DNA of 64,000 nucleotides from NCBI RefSeq assembly GCF_033971905.1, contig NZ_JALBUT010000001.1:186001-250000 (forward strand), written 5' to 3'. The notes below the pieces were generated by a model, which was not told where the DNA came from, did no database searches, and was given only the letters and a program-made list of their open reading frames with translations. Origin of the DNA: Intestinicryptomonas porci. GTDB taxonomy: Bacteria; Verrucomicrobiota; Verrucomicrobiia; Opitutales; Intestinicryptomonadaceae. The translations under genes were made by a program, and so were the position numbers. Shown in pieces: positions 33,325-41,839 of the stretch (position 1 is its first letter; the number at the start of each line of letters is the position of its first letter).

Positions 33325-35453
33325 TGTTTATGAAGAAGGCAATTTTTTTAATAGGGCTTTGTTGGGCGGGATTTTTGAATGCCTATTACATGCCGTTTGC
33401 GGAAAGCTATGTTGCTGACGAAGAGACGGGGCTTCTCCTTTACGCCTGCGGAAGCGCGACGGGAGGGGACAGCACGGCAATCCACAAAGACGACGCGCGC
33501 TTTGCGGACTGGGCGAGCGGCTGGAAAAATTTGGTTTACGGCGTGAATTGCGAAGAGGAATGGCGCAACCCTCAAAACGCCGTGGGCAAGGCAAGCGACA
33601 GCGTTTACGACATCGTATGCCTTGGCGACGGCGGTTCAATAACCCTGACTTTCGATTATCCGATTTTCGACGGCGACGGCTTTGATTTTGCGGTGTTTGA
33701 AAATTCCTTTGACGAATATTTTTTGGAGCTTGCCTTTGTTGAAGTTTCATCCGACGGCGCGCATTTTGTCCGTTTCCCGAATTTGTATCTTGAAAGCAAG
33801 CCGATTGGCGCGTTTGCAAAGAACAATCCGCGCTACATCTACAATCTCGCCTCGAAATATTCCTGCGGATACGGGCATCCTTTCGATCTTTCAGAGCTTA
33901 AATCCGCCTATGAATTTGCCCTTTCAAACGGTTGCACATTTTCCGAAGAATACAAAAAATCTCTTCTTGAAAACTATCCTTATTTGGATTTTTCAAACGT
34001 TCGCTATGTCCGCATTATAGATATAATAGGGGACGGGAAAACTTTGGACAGCGAAGGGCAGGGGATATACGACCCTGTCGGCTGCGTCGCTTCGGCGGGC
34101 TTTGATTTAAACGCGGTGGGCGTGATAAATTCTAAAAAAAATTCCGCATTGAAAACTCAGACAATTCTTTTTACTCCAATTTCCGATCGGCGGCTTACGG
34201 GGATTTCTCCGATTTTGCTGGAAGCTTCGGCTTCCTCGAATTTGCCCGTGTCGTTTGAACTCGCGCAGGGGTCGGGAAAGATTGAAAACGGATATTACGT
34301 TCCCGCAGAAGGAGTTTCGGAGCGCGTCATAATAAAAGCCGTCCAGAGCGGAAACACTGTTTATGCGTTTGCGTCGGCCTACGTTTCGTTTCTAATTTCG
34401 GACAAAAGTTTTCAGGAGATTGTTTTCCCGAAAATTGCGGACTTGCCTGCTCCCGTAGCGTCTCCCAAGCTCATAACCTTGAAGGCGTCGGCTTCTTCGG
34501 GATTAAAAGTTTCCTACGATTTGAGCAAGGGGCAGGGGAGCGTGATGAGCTCGAACATTTTAAGGCTTACGGATACGTCCGCTCCGCAGATAATCGAAGT
34601 TAAAGCTTCTCAGGGAGGGGACGCAAATTATATGGAGGCCAAGACTATTCTGCGCACGTTCGCGATATATAATCCCGTCGCTTTCAATTCTTCAAATCCG
34701 CTTTCAGACGCAAATTCAAACGGATATTGCGACATATTTGAGTACGCGTTCAGCCAGCCGTATTCGGGGCAAAACGACGCCAAGTTTTATCCGCAAATAG
34801 AGGTGTTGGGCACTCGCGCGCGCGTGTCTTGGCGAATTTGCGTAGATTCCGACGAGGTGGAAATCACTCCTAAATACAAGCTTAACGATGGCGGTGAAAC
34901 AGTGCCCGAATATTCTCTCGACTACGAGTATATAGAGGATGGAAAAATTTACAGGGCGTACCACTATGACGTTGATGCCGCCTATGGAGATGAAGTCGGC
35001 GCGTATTTTACGGGCGTTTTGAAAAGCGGGGAAACTGCCGATTCTCCCGTGATGTCGCTTCGCTTGGAGTATTCTTTTGAAGATTGGGCGGCGGCAAATT
35101 CCCTCAAAGATGCGGACGCGTCGGAGGCTGCGGTTCCGTTTGGCGATTCCATTTCAAATTTGCAAAAGTACGCCTTCGGTTTGAACGGTTCGGGAAGCGC
35201 GAGTTTTTCTGAAAACAAGCATTTCAACGTGAAAATCGAAAACGGATGCCCGTCTTTTTCGTTTTCGGTGGCAAAATATGCCTTGGATTATCTTGATGCA
35301 ACTCCACTTTGGTCTTCCGACATGGTAAATTGGCAGAGTGGAGATTTGCTTTTGGAAACTTCCGATGACGGCAATTTCAAGGTTTACAAAGTCCGCCATT
35401 TAAACTCTCAAATAAATCCGATTTTCTTCAAGGCGGTTCTCCGCAAGAAATGA
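33324..35453 (+). CDS. Large secreted protein of the B12 uptake operon
   Basis: 709 residues from the ATG at 33324, which overlaps the receptor stop (TGATG). A signal peptide (MFMKKAIFLIGLCWAGFLNA) leads to a β-rich domain with LGDGGSITLTFDYPI and FAVFENSF, a pattern found in surface proteins near TonB receptors. Two MBG-like Ig repeats follow, about 279-361 (QTILFTPISDRRL onward) and 362-447 (QEIVFPKIADLPA onward), both with ASASSxLxVS. Verrucomicrobia-style DANSNGYCDIFEYAF and NLQKYAFGLN motifs come later. There is no PEP-CTERM end. It is probably a surface partner of the receptor; direct B12 binding is inference. Confidence 0.75.
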   Translation: MFMKKAIFLIGLCWAGFLNAYYMPFAESYVADEETGLLLYACGSATGGDSTAIHKDDARFADWASGWKNLVYGVNCEEEWRNPQNAVGKASDSVYDIVCLGDGGSITLTFDYPIFDGDGFDFAVFENSFDEYFLELAFVEVSSDGAHFVRFPNLYLESKPIGAFAKNNPRYIYNLASKYSCGYGHPFDLSELKSAYEFALSNGCTFSEEYKKSLLENYPYLDFSNVRYVRIIDIIGDGKTLDSEGQGIYDPVGCVASAGFDLNAVGVINSKKNSALKTQTILFTPISDRRLTGISPILLEASASSNLPVSFELAQGSGKIENGYYVPAEGVSERVIIKAVQSGNTVYAFASAYVSFLISDKSFQEIVFPKIADLPAPVASPKLITLKASASSGLKVSYDLSKGQGSVMSSNILRLTDTSAPQIIEVKASQGGDANYMEAKTILRTFAIYNPVAFNSSNPLSDANSNGYCDIFEYAFSQPYSGQNDAKFYPQIEVLGTRARVSWRICVDSDEVEITPKYKLNDGGETVPEYSLDYEYIEDGKIYRAYHYDVDAAYGDEVGAYFTGVLKSGETADSPVMSLRLEYSFEDWAAANSLKDADASEAAVPFGDSISNLQKYAFGLNGSGSASFSENKHFNVKIENGCPSFSFSVAKYALDYLDATPLWSSDMVNWQSGDLLLETSDDGNFKVYKVRHLNSQINPIFFKAVLRKK

Positions 35454-35510
35454 GTTTATATTTTAAAGCGAAGTTGCGAATTAAAAAGCTTGCATTGGCT
35501 TTTCCCTCGG

Positions 35511-35599
35511 TTATGATGGATAAATAAAATAAATTCATTTGATAAATTGAAACTTTTGTTGAAGTTTTCACGATTATAATGGATAAATAAATTTATTTG
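35511..35599 (+). promoter_or_regulatory. Duplicated AT-rich promoter-like segment
   Basis: TTATGATGGATAAATAA (35511-35527) recurs as TTATAATGGATAAATAA (35574-35590), and both copies end in ATTTG after a short AT stretch. The period is 63 bases. The second copy contains a perfect -10 hexamer, TATAAT, at 35575-35580, about 32 bases before the start codon. No clear -35 element is visible. Confidence 0.5.
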
Positions 35600-35611
35600 G
35601 GGAGAGTAAAA

Positions 35612-36691
35612 ATGGAGATGGCAAAAAAAATAAGGCTTGCGGAAAATGTTTGGGAACTGCATTCGTCGCTGGTGTTTTCGTCATTGCAAGACGCACGCGA
35701 AAAATTCGCCCGTCTTGTCGGTTTCTTGAAGTCGGAAGGGGCGGAACTTTTGGCGATAGAGCTTTTTGCGCCCGAAAAGTACGCGCAGGCGGCGGAAGAT
35801 TTTAAAAAATCTTTAGGCGTTAAAATTTTGCCGCAGGGTCATGTTTTGCCGCTTGACGAAGTTTCGCTTCCGGAGCTTGCGGGGGCGCACATAACGTCTT
35901 TAAAGGGGGCAAAGCCCGAATTTAAAATTACGGAAAAAAATTCCGTCGCGGCTTTCTTTAAATGCGGGGGCGAGGAGTATTGCAGGTCTTTCGGCGTATG
36001 CCTGCCTCAGGGAGCCGATTGCGGCGCATCTTACACAAAGGAAGTTTTTAAGGAGCTTAAAGAAGTTTTGGCGTTGGGCGGGTTTAAATTTTCGGACCTT
36101 GCGCGCACATGGTTTTACAATGATAAAATTTTGTCGTGGTACGACGATTTCAACAAGGGCAGAACCGAGTTTTTCAATGAAAACGGCGTATTTAAGGGGC
36201 TTCTTCCCGCGAGCACGGGCATAGGCTCTCCAAATCCGAAAAAATCGAAAATCCAGGCGGGGCTGATTGGCGTAAAAGACGCGCCAAGGCTTGGCAAAAT
36301 TTACGAAATCGAAAGCCCTTTGCAGTGCGGGGCGACAAAATACGGAAGCTCTTTTGCGCGCGCCGTCGAAATGAAGTTTGGCACATATTCGCGCATAATG
36401 GTCTCGGGAACTGCGTCGATTGCGCCGACGGGGGAAACCCTTTACTTCGGAGACATAAAAAAGCAGGTGGAGCTTACCATGCAAGTTATAGGCGGAATTT
36501 TAAAAAGCAGGGGAATGGATTTTTCCGACACAGTGCGCTCCGTTATCTATTGCATGAAGCCCGAATACTATGCCGAGTTCTTGAATTGGCAGAAGAGCAA
36601 TGTCGAAATTCCGCACACGCCGTCTTACAGCACGGTTTGCCGTGGAGATTTAATGTTTGAAGTTGAGCTTGACGCCGCAAAAAGCTCATAA
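35612..36691 (+). CDS. RidA-fold protein related to FkbO/Hyg5 chorismatases
   Basis: 359 residues from the ATG at 35612, with GGGGAGAG 5 bases upstream. The C-terminal half resembles a RidA/YjgF domain (MVSGTASIAPTGETLYFGDI, ending in SVIYCMKPEYYAEF). The middle has the FkbO/Hyg5 family mark LARTWFYNDKILSWYDDFN and LPASTGIGSPNP. Characterised family members hydrolyse chorismate to 3-hydroxybenzoate-type products or dihydroxy acids. The active-site residues cannot be assigned safely by eye, and a non-enzymatic RidA-like role is possible. The N-terminal 120 residues are less conserved-looking. Monocistronic. Confidence 0.7.
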   Translation: MEMAKKIRLAENVWELHSSLVFSSLQDAREKFARLVGFLKSEGAELLAIELFAPEKYAQAAEDFKKSLGVKILPQGHVLPLDEVSLPELAGAHITSLKGAKPEFKITEKNSVAAFFKCGGEEYCRSFGVCLPQGADCGASYTKEVFKELKEVLALGGFKFSDLARTWFYNDKILSWYDDFNKGRTEFFNENGVFKGLLPASTGIGSPNPKKSKIQAGLIGVKDAPRLGKIYEIESPLQCGATKYGSSFARAVEMKFGTYSRIMVSGTASIAPTGETLYFGDIKKQVELTMQVIGGILKSRGMDFSDTVRSVIYCMKPEYYAEFLNWQKSNVEIPHTPSYSTVCRGDLMFEVELDAAKSS

Positions 36692-36720
36692 AAAAAGGCA
36701 AGGTTTTCAGCCTTGCCCGA
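36691..36720. terminator. Rho-independent terminator between convergent genes
   Basis: GGCAAGG (36697-36703) pairs with CCTTGCC (36711-36717), with an A run on the left that is a T run on the − strand. It is best suited to stop galM transcription, which ends 6 bases away. Confidence 0.8.
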
Positions 36721-36725
36721 TAAAT

Positions 36726-37745
36726 TTACGCTCCGAATGAATATACCGTTGCGCTCGTGTAAGTGTCTTCGGGATATAGTTCTATGCTTGCGAAGTGCGG
36801 GTTGTGTACCGCGTCGGGGCAGTGTTGCGTTTCAAGGCAAAGCCCCGCGTATTTGTTGTATGTCGCCCCGTTTTTTCCCTTGACGTTGTTTACGAAGTTT
36901 GCGGAGTAAAACTGCATTGCGGGCTCTGTCGTATATACCGACATTGTTCTGCCCGTTTTGGGGTCGAAAACATTTGCGGCGTTTACGAGGTCGCAAGAGG
37001 AATTTCTCAAAACAAAGTTATGGTCATAGCCTCCGTTTGCCTCTGTTATGAGCCTGCCTCCCATCTCGATTCCTTTTCCTATTGCGGTGGGTTTTCGCAA
37101 ATCAAGCGGCGTTTTTGAGACATTTAGAATTTCGCCCGTAGGAATGTATTTTGCGTTGTTGTTTGTGTAGAAATCGGCATTTATTTGAATTTCGTGCGAA
37201 AGTATATCTTTCGATTTTCCGCCAGAGAGATTGAAGTAGGAATGGTTTGTGAGGTTGCAGAGTGTGGGCTTGTCGGTAAATGCGGAGTATTCTATCGCAA
37301 GGGAATTGTCTTCGGTAAGCCTGTAAAACACGGTTATATCGAGGTTGCCAGGGTAGCCCTCTTCGCCGTCTTTTGAAATTCTGTGGAGCACTACACCCTT
37401 CCAGCCGTCTCCCGAGCATGTATCGATGTCCCAGATTACTTTGTCAAAGCCTTTTACGCCGCCGTGAAGGTGGTTGTTGTTTGCTTTTTCGTTTACGGCG
37501 ACTTTATATTTTTTGTTGCCTATGGAAAATTTGCCGCCCGAAATCCTGTTGCCTACCCTGCCTATGAGCGCGCCGAAAAAGCAGTTGCTTTTCAGGTACT
37601 CCGACGGGGTGTCATGCCCCAACACCACGTCCGCGCTTCTGCCCGACGCATCGGGTGCGTGAAGGCTCATTATTATGCCGCCCAAGTTTGCGACGCGCAT
37701 TTTCATTTCGGCGCATTTTACTTCAATTATTTTGTATTCGCTCAT
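36726..37745 (-). CDS. galM: Aldose 1-epimerase
   Basis: A 339-residue β-sandwich enzyme that interconverts α and β anomers of galactose or glucose. Substrate and catalytic motifs are NNHLHGGVKGFDKVIW, with one His, NLTNHSYFNLSGG, with the catalytic His, and GLCLETQHCPDAVHNPHF, with the catalytic Glu. The length is usual for GalM. No signal peptide, so cytoplasmic. It stands alone; no Leloir pathway kinase or transferase is adjacent. Confidence 0.93.
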   Translation of the reverse strand: MSEYKIIEVKCAEMKMRVANLGGIIMSLHAPDASGRSADVVLGHDTPSEYLKSNCFFGALIGRVGNRISGGKFSIGNKKYKVAVNEKANNNHLHGGVKGFDKVIWDIDTCSGDGWKGVVLHRISKDGEEGYPGNLDITVFYRLTEDNSLAIEYSAFTDKPTLCNLTNHSYFNLSGGKSKDILSHEIQINADFYTNNNAKYIPTGEILNVSKTPLDLRKPTAIGKGIEMGGRLITEANGGYDHNFVLRNSSCDLVNAANVFDPKTGRTMSVYTTEPAMQFYSANFVNNVKGKNGATYNKYAGLCLETQHCPDAVHNPHFASIELYPEDTYTSATVYSFGA

Positions 37746-37869
37746 GTTTTTGTATTTTTAAGAAAAGGGTTTTATGGATTTAAGTATTGGACTGCGCGCG
37801 GCGGGCGTCAATATTTTCTTGCCTTTGGCGGGGTTAAAAATAGTTTACGGGTTTTATTCATTTTTTTAT

Positions 37870-38091
37870 ATGCCGATATTCGAATACAAGTGCAAAAAGT
37901 GCGGGAAGGTTTTTGAAGTCGTTTTGACGAGTTCAAAGCGCAAGCCGAAATGTCCCGCGTGCAATTCGTCCGCTCTTGAAAAGCTTATTTCCGTTTTTTC
38001 TCCCGTGCATTCGCAAAAATCGAAAACCCCGAAGTGCGAATGTTCGGAAAGCCGAGGGGAATGTTGCGGAAACTGCATGTGCCGTAGTTAG
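37870..38091 (+). CDS. FmdB-family zinc ribbon protein
   Basis: 73 residues from the ATG at 37870 (the frame opens 96 bases earlier without family resemblance). It opens MPIFEYKCKKCGKVFEVV with the first CxxC, and the second follows in KCPACNSSALEKLI, forming the FmdB zinc ribbon. The tail is unusually Cys-rich: CECSESRGECCGNCMC, seven more cysteines in sixteen residues. FmdB-type proteins are thought to be regulators, but direct evidence is thin. The gene is 3 bases before the TPR lipoprotein gene, so the two are co-transcribed. Confidence 0.82.
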   Translation: MPIFEYKCKKCGKVFEVVLTSSKRKPKCPACNSSALEKLISVFSPVHSQKSKTPKCECSESRGECCGNCMCRS

Positions 38092-38094
38092 AAT

Positions 38095-39021
38095 ATGCGA
38101 ACTCTTTTGGGAAGATTTTTTGTTTTGTTTTTGTGCGTCCAGTCTGTGTTTTTGGGCGGTTGCAATTCGCGCGAAAAGCCGACTGCGGAGACCGCGAAAA
38201 TAAATCTTCCACGCAGAACTTCGCGCACTCTTTTTGAAGAGCGACTTCTTGGCTTGGTGCGCGAAAGCGAACTCTTGGCGCGCGACGTTTCTTCAAAGAA
38301 GGCCGCTCCGCTCGAAGCCAGAATGCGCTTAAACGAGCTTGAAAAATCATGGACGGAGTTTGCGGCGGAACATCCCGACAACATCGAAGCGCAAATTTTG
38401 TACGGAAAGTTTTTGCGCAGTGCGCGCTTTGACGAAGCCGCCTACAAGGTCTTTTTGAAAGTCGATAAAAAAAATCCGAATTTTGCGGTGGTAAAACAGC
38501 AGCTTTCGACTTACGAGGCGGAGCAAAAAGACTTTAAAAGCTCTTATTTGCACATAAAAGAGGCAGTTTCTTTGGAGCCTGGGTCGGCGGTTTATCTGGC
38601 CCAGCTTGGCGAGCTTTTGTTTAAGGCGGGTGCATATCTTGTAAAAAGCGGTGAAATCTCAAAAGAAAGTCGGGATGTTGAAATGCAGGACGCTTTCAAG
38701 CGGGCGAGCGAATTGGAAAGCGAAAGTTTCGATTTTCTGGCAAGGTACGCCCAGTCTTTTTACGATGTATCTTCCCCCGACTGGGAAGCGGCGCTTTCTG
38801 TTTGGAAGAGGGCTGAAACTCTTGCGCCGTTCGGTTTTGAAAAAGACGAGGCGCGGTTGCATGTGGCAAAAATTTCAATCGCGCTTGGCGATTTGGATGG
38901 GGCAAAATCCGCCTTGCGGGAAATAAAGGCAGAAAACTATTTGAAGGAGCGGGCTTCGTTGGAAGCTTTGCTTGAAAAGAAAAAATCCGAAATTTTAAAT
39001 TCGCAAAATTTAAGCGAATGA
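38095..39021 (+). CDS. TPR-like lipoprotein
   Basis: A 308-residue protein with a lipoprotein signal, MRTLLGRFFVLFLCVQSVFLGGC, where Cys23 is the predicted lipidated residue in an LGGC lipobox. The mature part is helical with tandem TPR-like units (AQILYGKFLRSARFDEAAYKVFLKV, AVYLAQLGELLFKAGAYLV). It is expected at a membrane facing the periplasm, acting as a scaffold. It follows the zinc ribbon gene by 3 bases and precedes the site-2 protease gene by 18. No specific family name is supported. Confidence 0.75.
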   Translation: MRTLLGRFFVLFLCVQSVFLGGCNSREKPTAETAKINLPRRTSRTLFEERLLGLVRESELLARDVSSKKAAPLEARMRLNELEKSWTEFAAEHPDNIEAQILYGKFLRSARFDEAAYKVFLKVDKKNPNFAVVKQQLSTYEAEQKDFKSSYLHIKEAVSLEPGSAVYLAQLGELLFKAGAYLVKSGEISKESRDVEMQDAFKRASELESESFDFLARYAQSFYDVSSPDWEAALSVWKRAETLAPFGFEKDEARLHVAKISIALGDLDGAKSALREIKAENYLKERASLEALLEKKKSEILNSQNLSE

Positions 39022-39039
39022 TTTTTGATGCTTTAAGTT

Positions 39040-39693
39040 ATGGGAAATATTGAAGAGAAGATTATTTTTTACATAATACTTTTGATAAGCATAGCGATGC
39101 ACGAGTTCGGGCATGCCTTTGCCGCGGACAAGCTTGGCGACCCTCTGCCGCGCTCGATGGGGCGCGTCACGCTGAACCCTCTCGCCCATGCCGACAAGGT
39201 TGGAACTTTCATATTGCCGCTTGTTATGATTTTTACGGGCGCGCCGTTTTTATTCGGTTGGGGCAAGCCCGTTTACGTCTCTTTGCCTAATCCCAAAACC
39301 AGAATGCGCGACGATCTCCTATCTACTGCTTGCGGGCCTTTGGCGAATTTGGTTTTGGCGTTGATTTCTTCCATTCTTTTTGCGCTGGGCTATTTTTATA
39401 AAATAGACGCCTTGAAGGACATTGCGCTTCTTGCCCTGCAGGTAAACTGCGTGCTGTTTGTCTTTAACATGCTGCCCGTTCCGCCGCTTGACGGTTCGCA
39501 TTTTTTGCGCTATGCGCTGAACGTGTCAAACGAGACATACGCAAAAATCGAGCGCAACGGCTTTTGGATTTTGCTTCTTTTGATTTTCCTGCCGCAGACG
39601 AGCGGAATCTTGAATTATTTGATAAATATCGTAATTCAAGGCTTTGCTTTCATCGCGGGGCTGGTTGTTGAACTTCTTGCCAAAATTTCCTGA
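39040..39693 (+). CDS. Site-2 protease family membrane metallopeptidase (M50)
   Basis: A 217-residue multi-pass protein. The zinc-binding motif HEFGHA is in the first membrane region (AMHEFGHAFAADKLGD), and the second metal ligand is in NMLPVPPLDGSHFLRY. GPLANLVLALISS is a further family mark. It lacks the PDZ domain of RseP, so it belongs to the short, minimal group of S2P homologues. These cut membrane-embedded helices, but substrates are unknown. The next gene starts 1 base after its stop. Confidence 0.88.
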   Translation: MGNIEEKIIFYIILLISIAMHEFGHAFAADKLGDPLPRSMGRVTLNPLAHADKVGTFILPLVMIFTGAPFLFGWGKPVYVSLPNPKTRMRDDLLSTACGPLANLVLALISSILFALGYFYKIDALKDIALLALQVNCVLFVFNMLPVPPLDGSHFLRYALNVSNETYAKIERNGFWILLLLIFLPQTSGILNYLINIVIQGFAFIAGLVVELLAKIS

Positions 39694-39694
39694 C

Positions 39695-39955
39695 ATGCCA
39701 ATTTATAGATACATAACGATAGAAGACGGTAAAGACGGGGAGATTTTTGAAGTCGAGCAGTCCGCGTCTGCGCCTACATTGAAATTTCATCCCGAAAACG
39801 GCAAGCCCGTCCGCAGGATTTACGACGCCCCGAACATTCAGACCCAATACACAAAAGGCAGGGAAAATAAGCTTTCTGACGTAAATTATGTAAAGAGCAA
39901 GGGCTTCCAAATACTTGAAAAAGACAAAATATCGGGCAAGTATTTTAAAAAGTAA
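39695..39955 (+). CDS. FmdB-like protein lacking the zinc cysteines
   Basis: 86 residues from the ATG at 39695, which I prefer because MPIYRYITIEDGKDGEIFEV aligns with the FmdB start MPIYEYRC and the earlier frame overlaps the protease gene. All four zinc cysteines are absent, yet the β-hairpin spacing (IFEVEQSASAP) and the Pro-rich turn (HPENGKPVRRI) remain. The C-terminal half (VNYVKSKGFQILEKDK) is extra. It is the last gene of the apparent operon with the lipoprotein and site-2 protease. Function unknown. Confidence 0.75.
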   Translation: MPIYRYITIEDGKDGEIFEVEQSASAPTLKFHPENGKPVRRIYDAPNIQTQYTKGRENKLSDVNYVKSKGFQILEKDKISGKYFKK

Positions 39956-40043
39956 ATTTTCGCGGAAAAATTTTTTTCGAGACTGCGGCTTTTTTGCTCT
40001 TACAGCTTGCCTATGAAAACTTTTTATGCTTTCATAACGCAAA

Positions 40044-41381
40044 ATGGACGACTTGTTTGACGGTGTAAAATCCAATCAATCGGAAACGGAAAGCATACCG
40101 CTTACCGCTCCGCTTGCCGTGCGGATGCGCCCCCGCAATTTGTCGGAAGTCGTGGGGCATAGGCATATATTGGCAAAGGGGTGCCTTTTGCCGCGCCTGG
40201 TTTCGGCAAACAATTTCGGCTCTCTCATGTTTTACGGGCCTCCCGGATGCGGCAAGACGACATTGGCGGAAGTCATTGCAAGGGAGACAAAAAGTCGCTT
40301 TGTCAAGATAAACGCTGTGCTTTCAAATGTCGCGGAAATCAGGGACGAGCTTAAAATGGCGCGGTATTTGAAGGGCGAGCGCACGATTTTGTTTATCGAC
40401 GAAATCCACCGCTTCAACAAGGCGCAGCAAGACCTTCTTCTTCCCGATGTCGAAGACGGCAATATCCGCTTAATCGGGGCGACAACCCATAATCCGGGCT
40501 TTTACATAAATGCGCCGCTTCTTTCCAGAAGCCATCTTTTCAAGCTGGAGCCTCTTGGCGCGGAAGATGTCGCATTTGTCTTGCGCAGGGCGTTGTCGGA
40601 CGTTGAAAGGGGGCTTGGCGCGTTCAAGATAAGGGCGTCGGACGAAATCTTAAAAAGCCTTGCGGGCATTTGCGATGGCGATATGCGCAGAGCCTTGAAC
40701 GCCCTTGAAACAATCGTTTTGGGAATGGGCGGAGGCAAGGAAATGACGCCGTCCGACATCGAAATTTTCGCGCGCGAGCGAAGAATAAGATACGATGCCG
40801 ACGAAGACGAGCATTACGACACGATTTCAGCTTTCATAAAATCAATCCGCGGCTGCGACCCCGATGCCGCAATGTATTGGCTTGCAAAAATGCTTGAAGG
40901 CGGCGAAGACCCGCGCTTCATTGCGCGGAGGCTTGTCATACTTGCAAGCGAAGACGTCGGGCTTGCCGATTCAAGAGGGCTTTTGATTGCAAACGCGGCG
41001 TTCGACGCCTGCGAAAGAGTTGGTCTTCCCGAATGTGAGCTAAATCTTGCCCATGCCGTGATATTTTTGGCGTGCGCCCCAAAGAGCAATTCTGCCACTC
41101 TCGCCCTCGCGGCGGCGCATTCCGCGGTTAGAGAAAATCTGCAAAGCGTGCCCCTTCACCTGCGGGATTCGCACACGAAGTTGAACAGGGCGATGGGGCA
41201 TGGCGCGGAATACATATACTCCCACGAATGCCCCGAAAACATAAGCGGGCAGGACTATATGGAAAAACCTGTTCAACTTTATAAGCCCAAGCTTTCGGGC
41301 TCTGAAAAACAGATTGCGGAAAGGCTTGCAAATTACAAAGAATTGAAAAAACTCATAAGGCAAAAGAAGGCAAAAAGATGA
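40044..41381 (+). CDS. rarA: Replication-associated recombination protein A
   Basis: A 445-residue AAA+ ATPase of the MgsA/WRNIP1 family that acts at stalled replication forks. The P-loop is YGPPGCGKTT (64-73), Walker B is ILFIDEIHRFNKAQQDLLLP, sensor 1 is IGATTHNPGF, and the C-terminal tetramerisation domain contains the signature YIYSHECPENISGQDY. The length matches RarA. It overlaps the holin-like gene by 4 bases (ATGA). Confidence 0.95.
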   Translation: MDDLFDGVKSNQSETESIPLTAPLAVRMRPRNLSEVVGHRHILAKGCLLPRLVSANNFGSLMFYGPPGCGKTTLAEVIARETKSRFVKINAVLSNVAEIRDELKMARYLKGERTILFIDEIHRFNKAQQDLLLPDVEDGNIRLIGATTHNPGFYINAPLLSRSHLFKLEPLGAEDVAFVLRRALSDVERGLGAFKIRASDEILKSLAGICDGDMRRALNALETIVLGMGGGKEMTPSDIEIFARERRIRYDADEDEHYDTISAFIKSIRGCDPDAAMYWLAKMLEGGEDPRFIARRLVILASEDVGLADSRGLLIANAAFDACERVGLPECELNLAHAVIFLACAPKSNSATLALAAAHSAVRENLQSVPLHLRDSHTKLNRAMGHGAEYIYSHECPENISGQDYMEKPVQLYKPKLSGSEKQIAERLANYKELKKLIRQKKAKR

Positions 41382-41791
41382 AAGAGGAAATTTATAAGGT
41401 AAAAATTACCAACAGGGTAAACTTCGGTTTTTGGAAAGGGTGCGGGATAATTGCCATTGCGCTTTTGATGGCGGAGTTTACGATGGGCAATTCCATTGGC
41501 TTTGACAATCCTTTTGCGTTTTTCGGGCTTGTTTTGGTGATATGGTTTTTAAACCTTCTTTTAAAGCCGCTTTTAATCGTGTTTACCCTGCCGTTTGTTT
41601 TGTTTACGCTTGGCGCGGGCATAATATTATTAAATGCAATCATTATTTGGCTTGCCGAAAAATGCGTTCCCGGGATATGTATAAATTCGTTTTGGACTGC
41701 CCTTTGGGCGGGGTTTTTAATCGAGGCAATTTCGTGGATTTTCGCGATAGTTGAAGCGGACAAGGTATTCAAGCGAAAAAAAACGGAATAA
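41378..41791 (+). CDS. Phage holin superfamily IV-like membrane protein
   Basis: A 137-residue protein with four hydrophobic segments: GIIAIALLMAEF, FFGLVLVIWFLNLLLKPL, TLPFVLFTLGAGIILLNAIIIW and WTALWAGFLIEAISWIF. The motif NLLLKPLLIVFTLP is typical of the four-helix YvlD/phage-holin-IV group, which is chromosomal and common in bacteria. There is no sign of a phage here. The role is not known. It overlaps rarA by 4 bases and is the last gene before the large repeat region. Confidence 0.8.
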   Translation: MKEEIYKVKITNRVNFGFWKGCGIIAIALLMAEFTMGNSIGFDNPFAFFGLVLVIWFLNLLLKPLLIVFTLPFVLFTLGAGIILLNAIIIWLAEKCVPGICINSFWTALWAGFLIEAISWIFAIVEADKVFKRKKTE

Positions 41792-41839
41792 AGCGGGCAA
41801 AAAAACGGAATAAAACGGAATGAAAAGGCATTTCATAAG

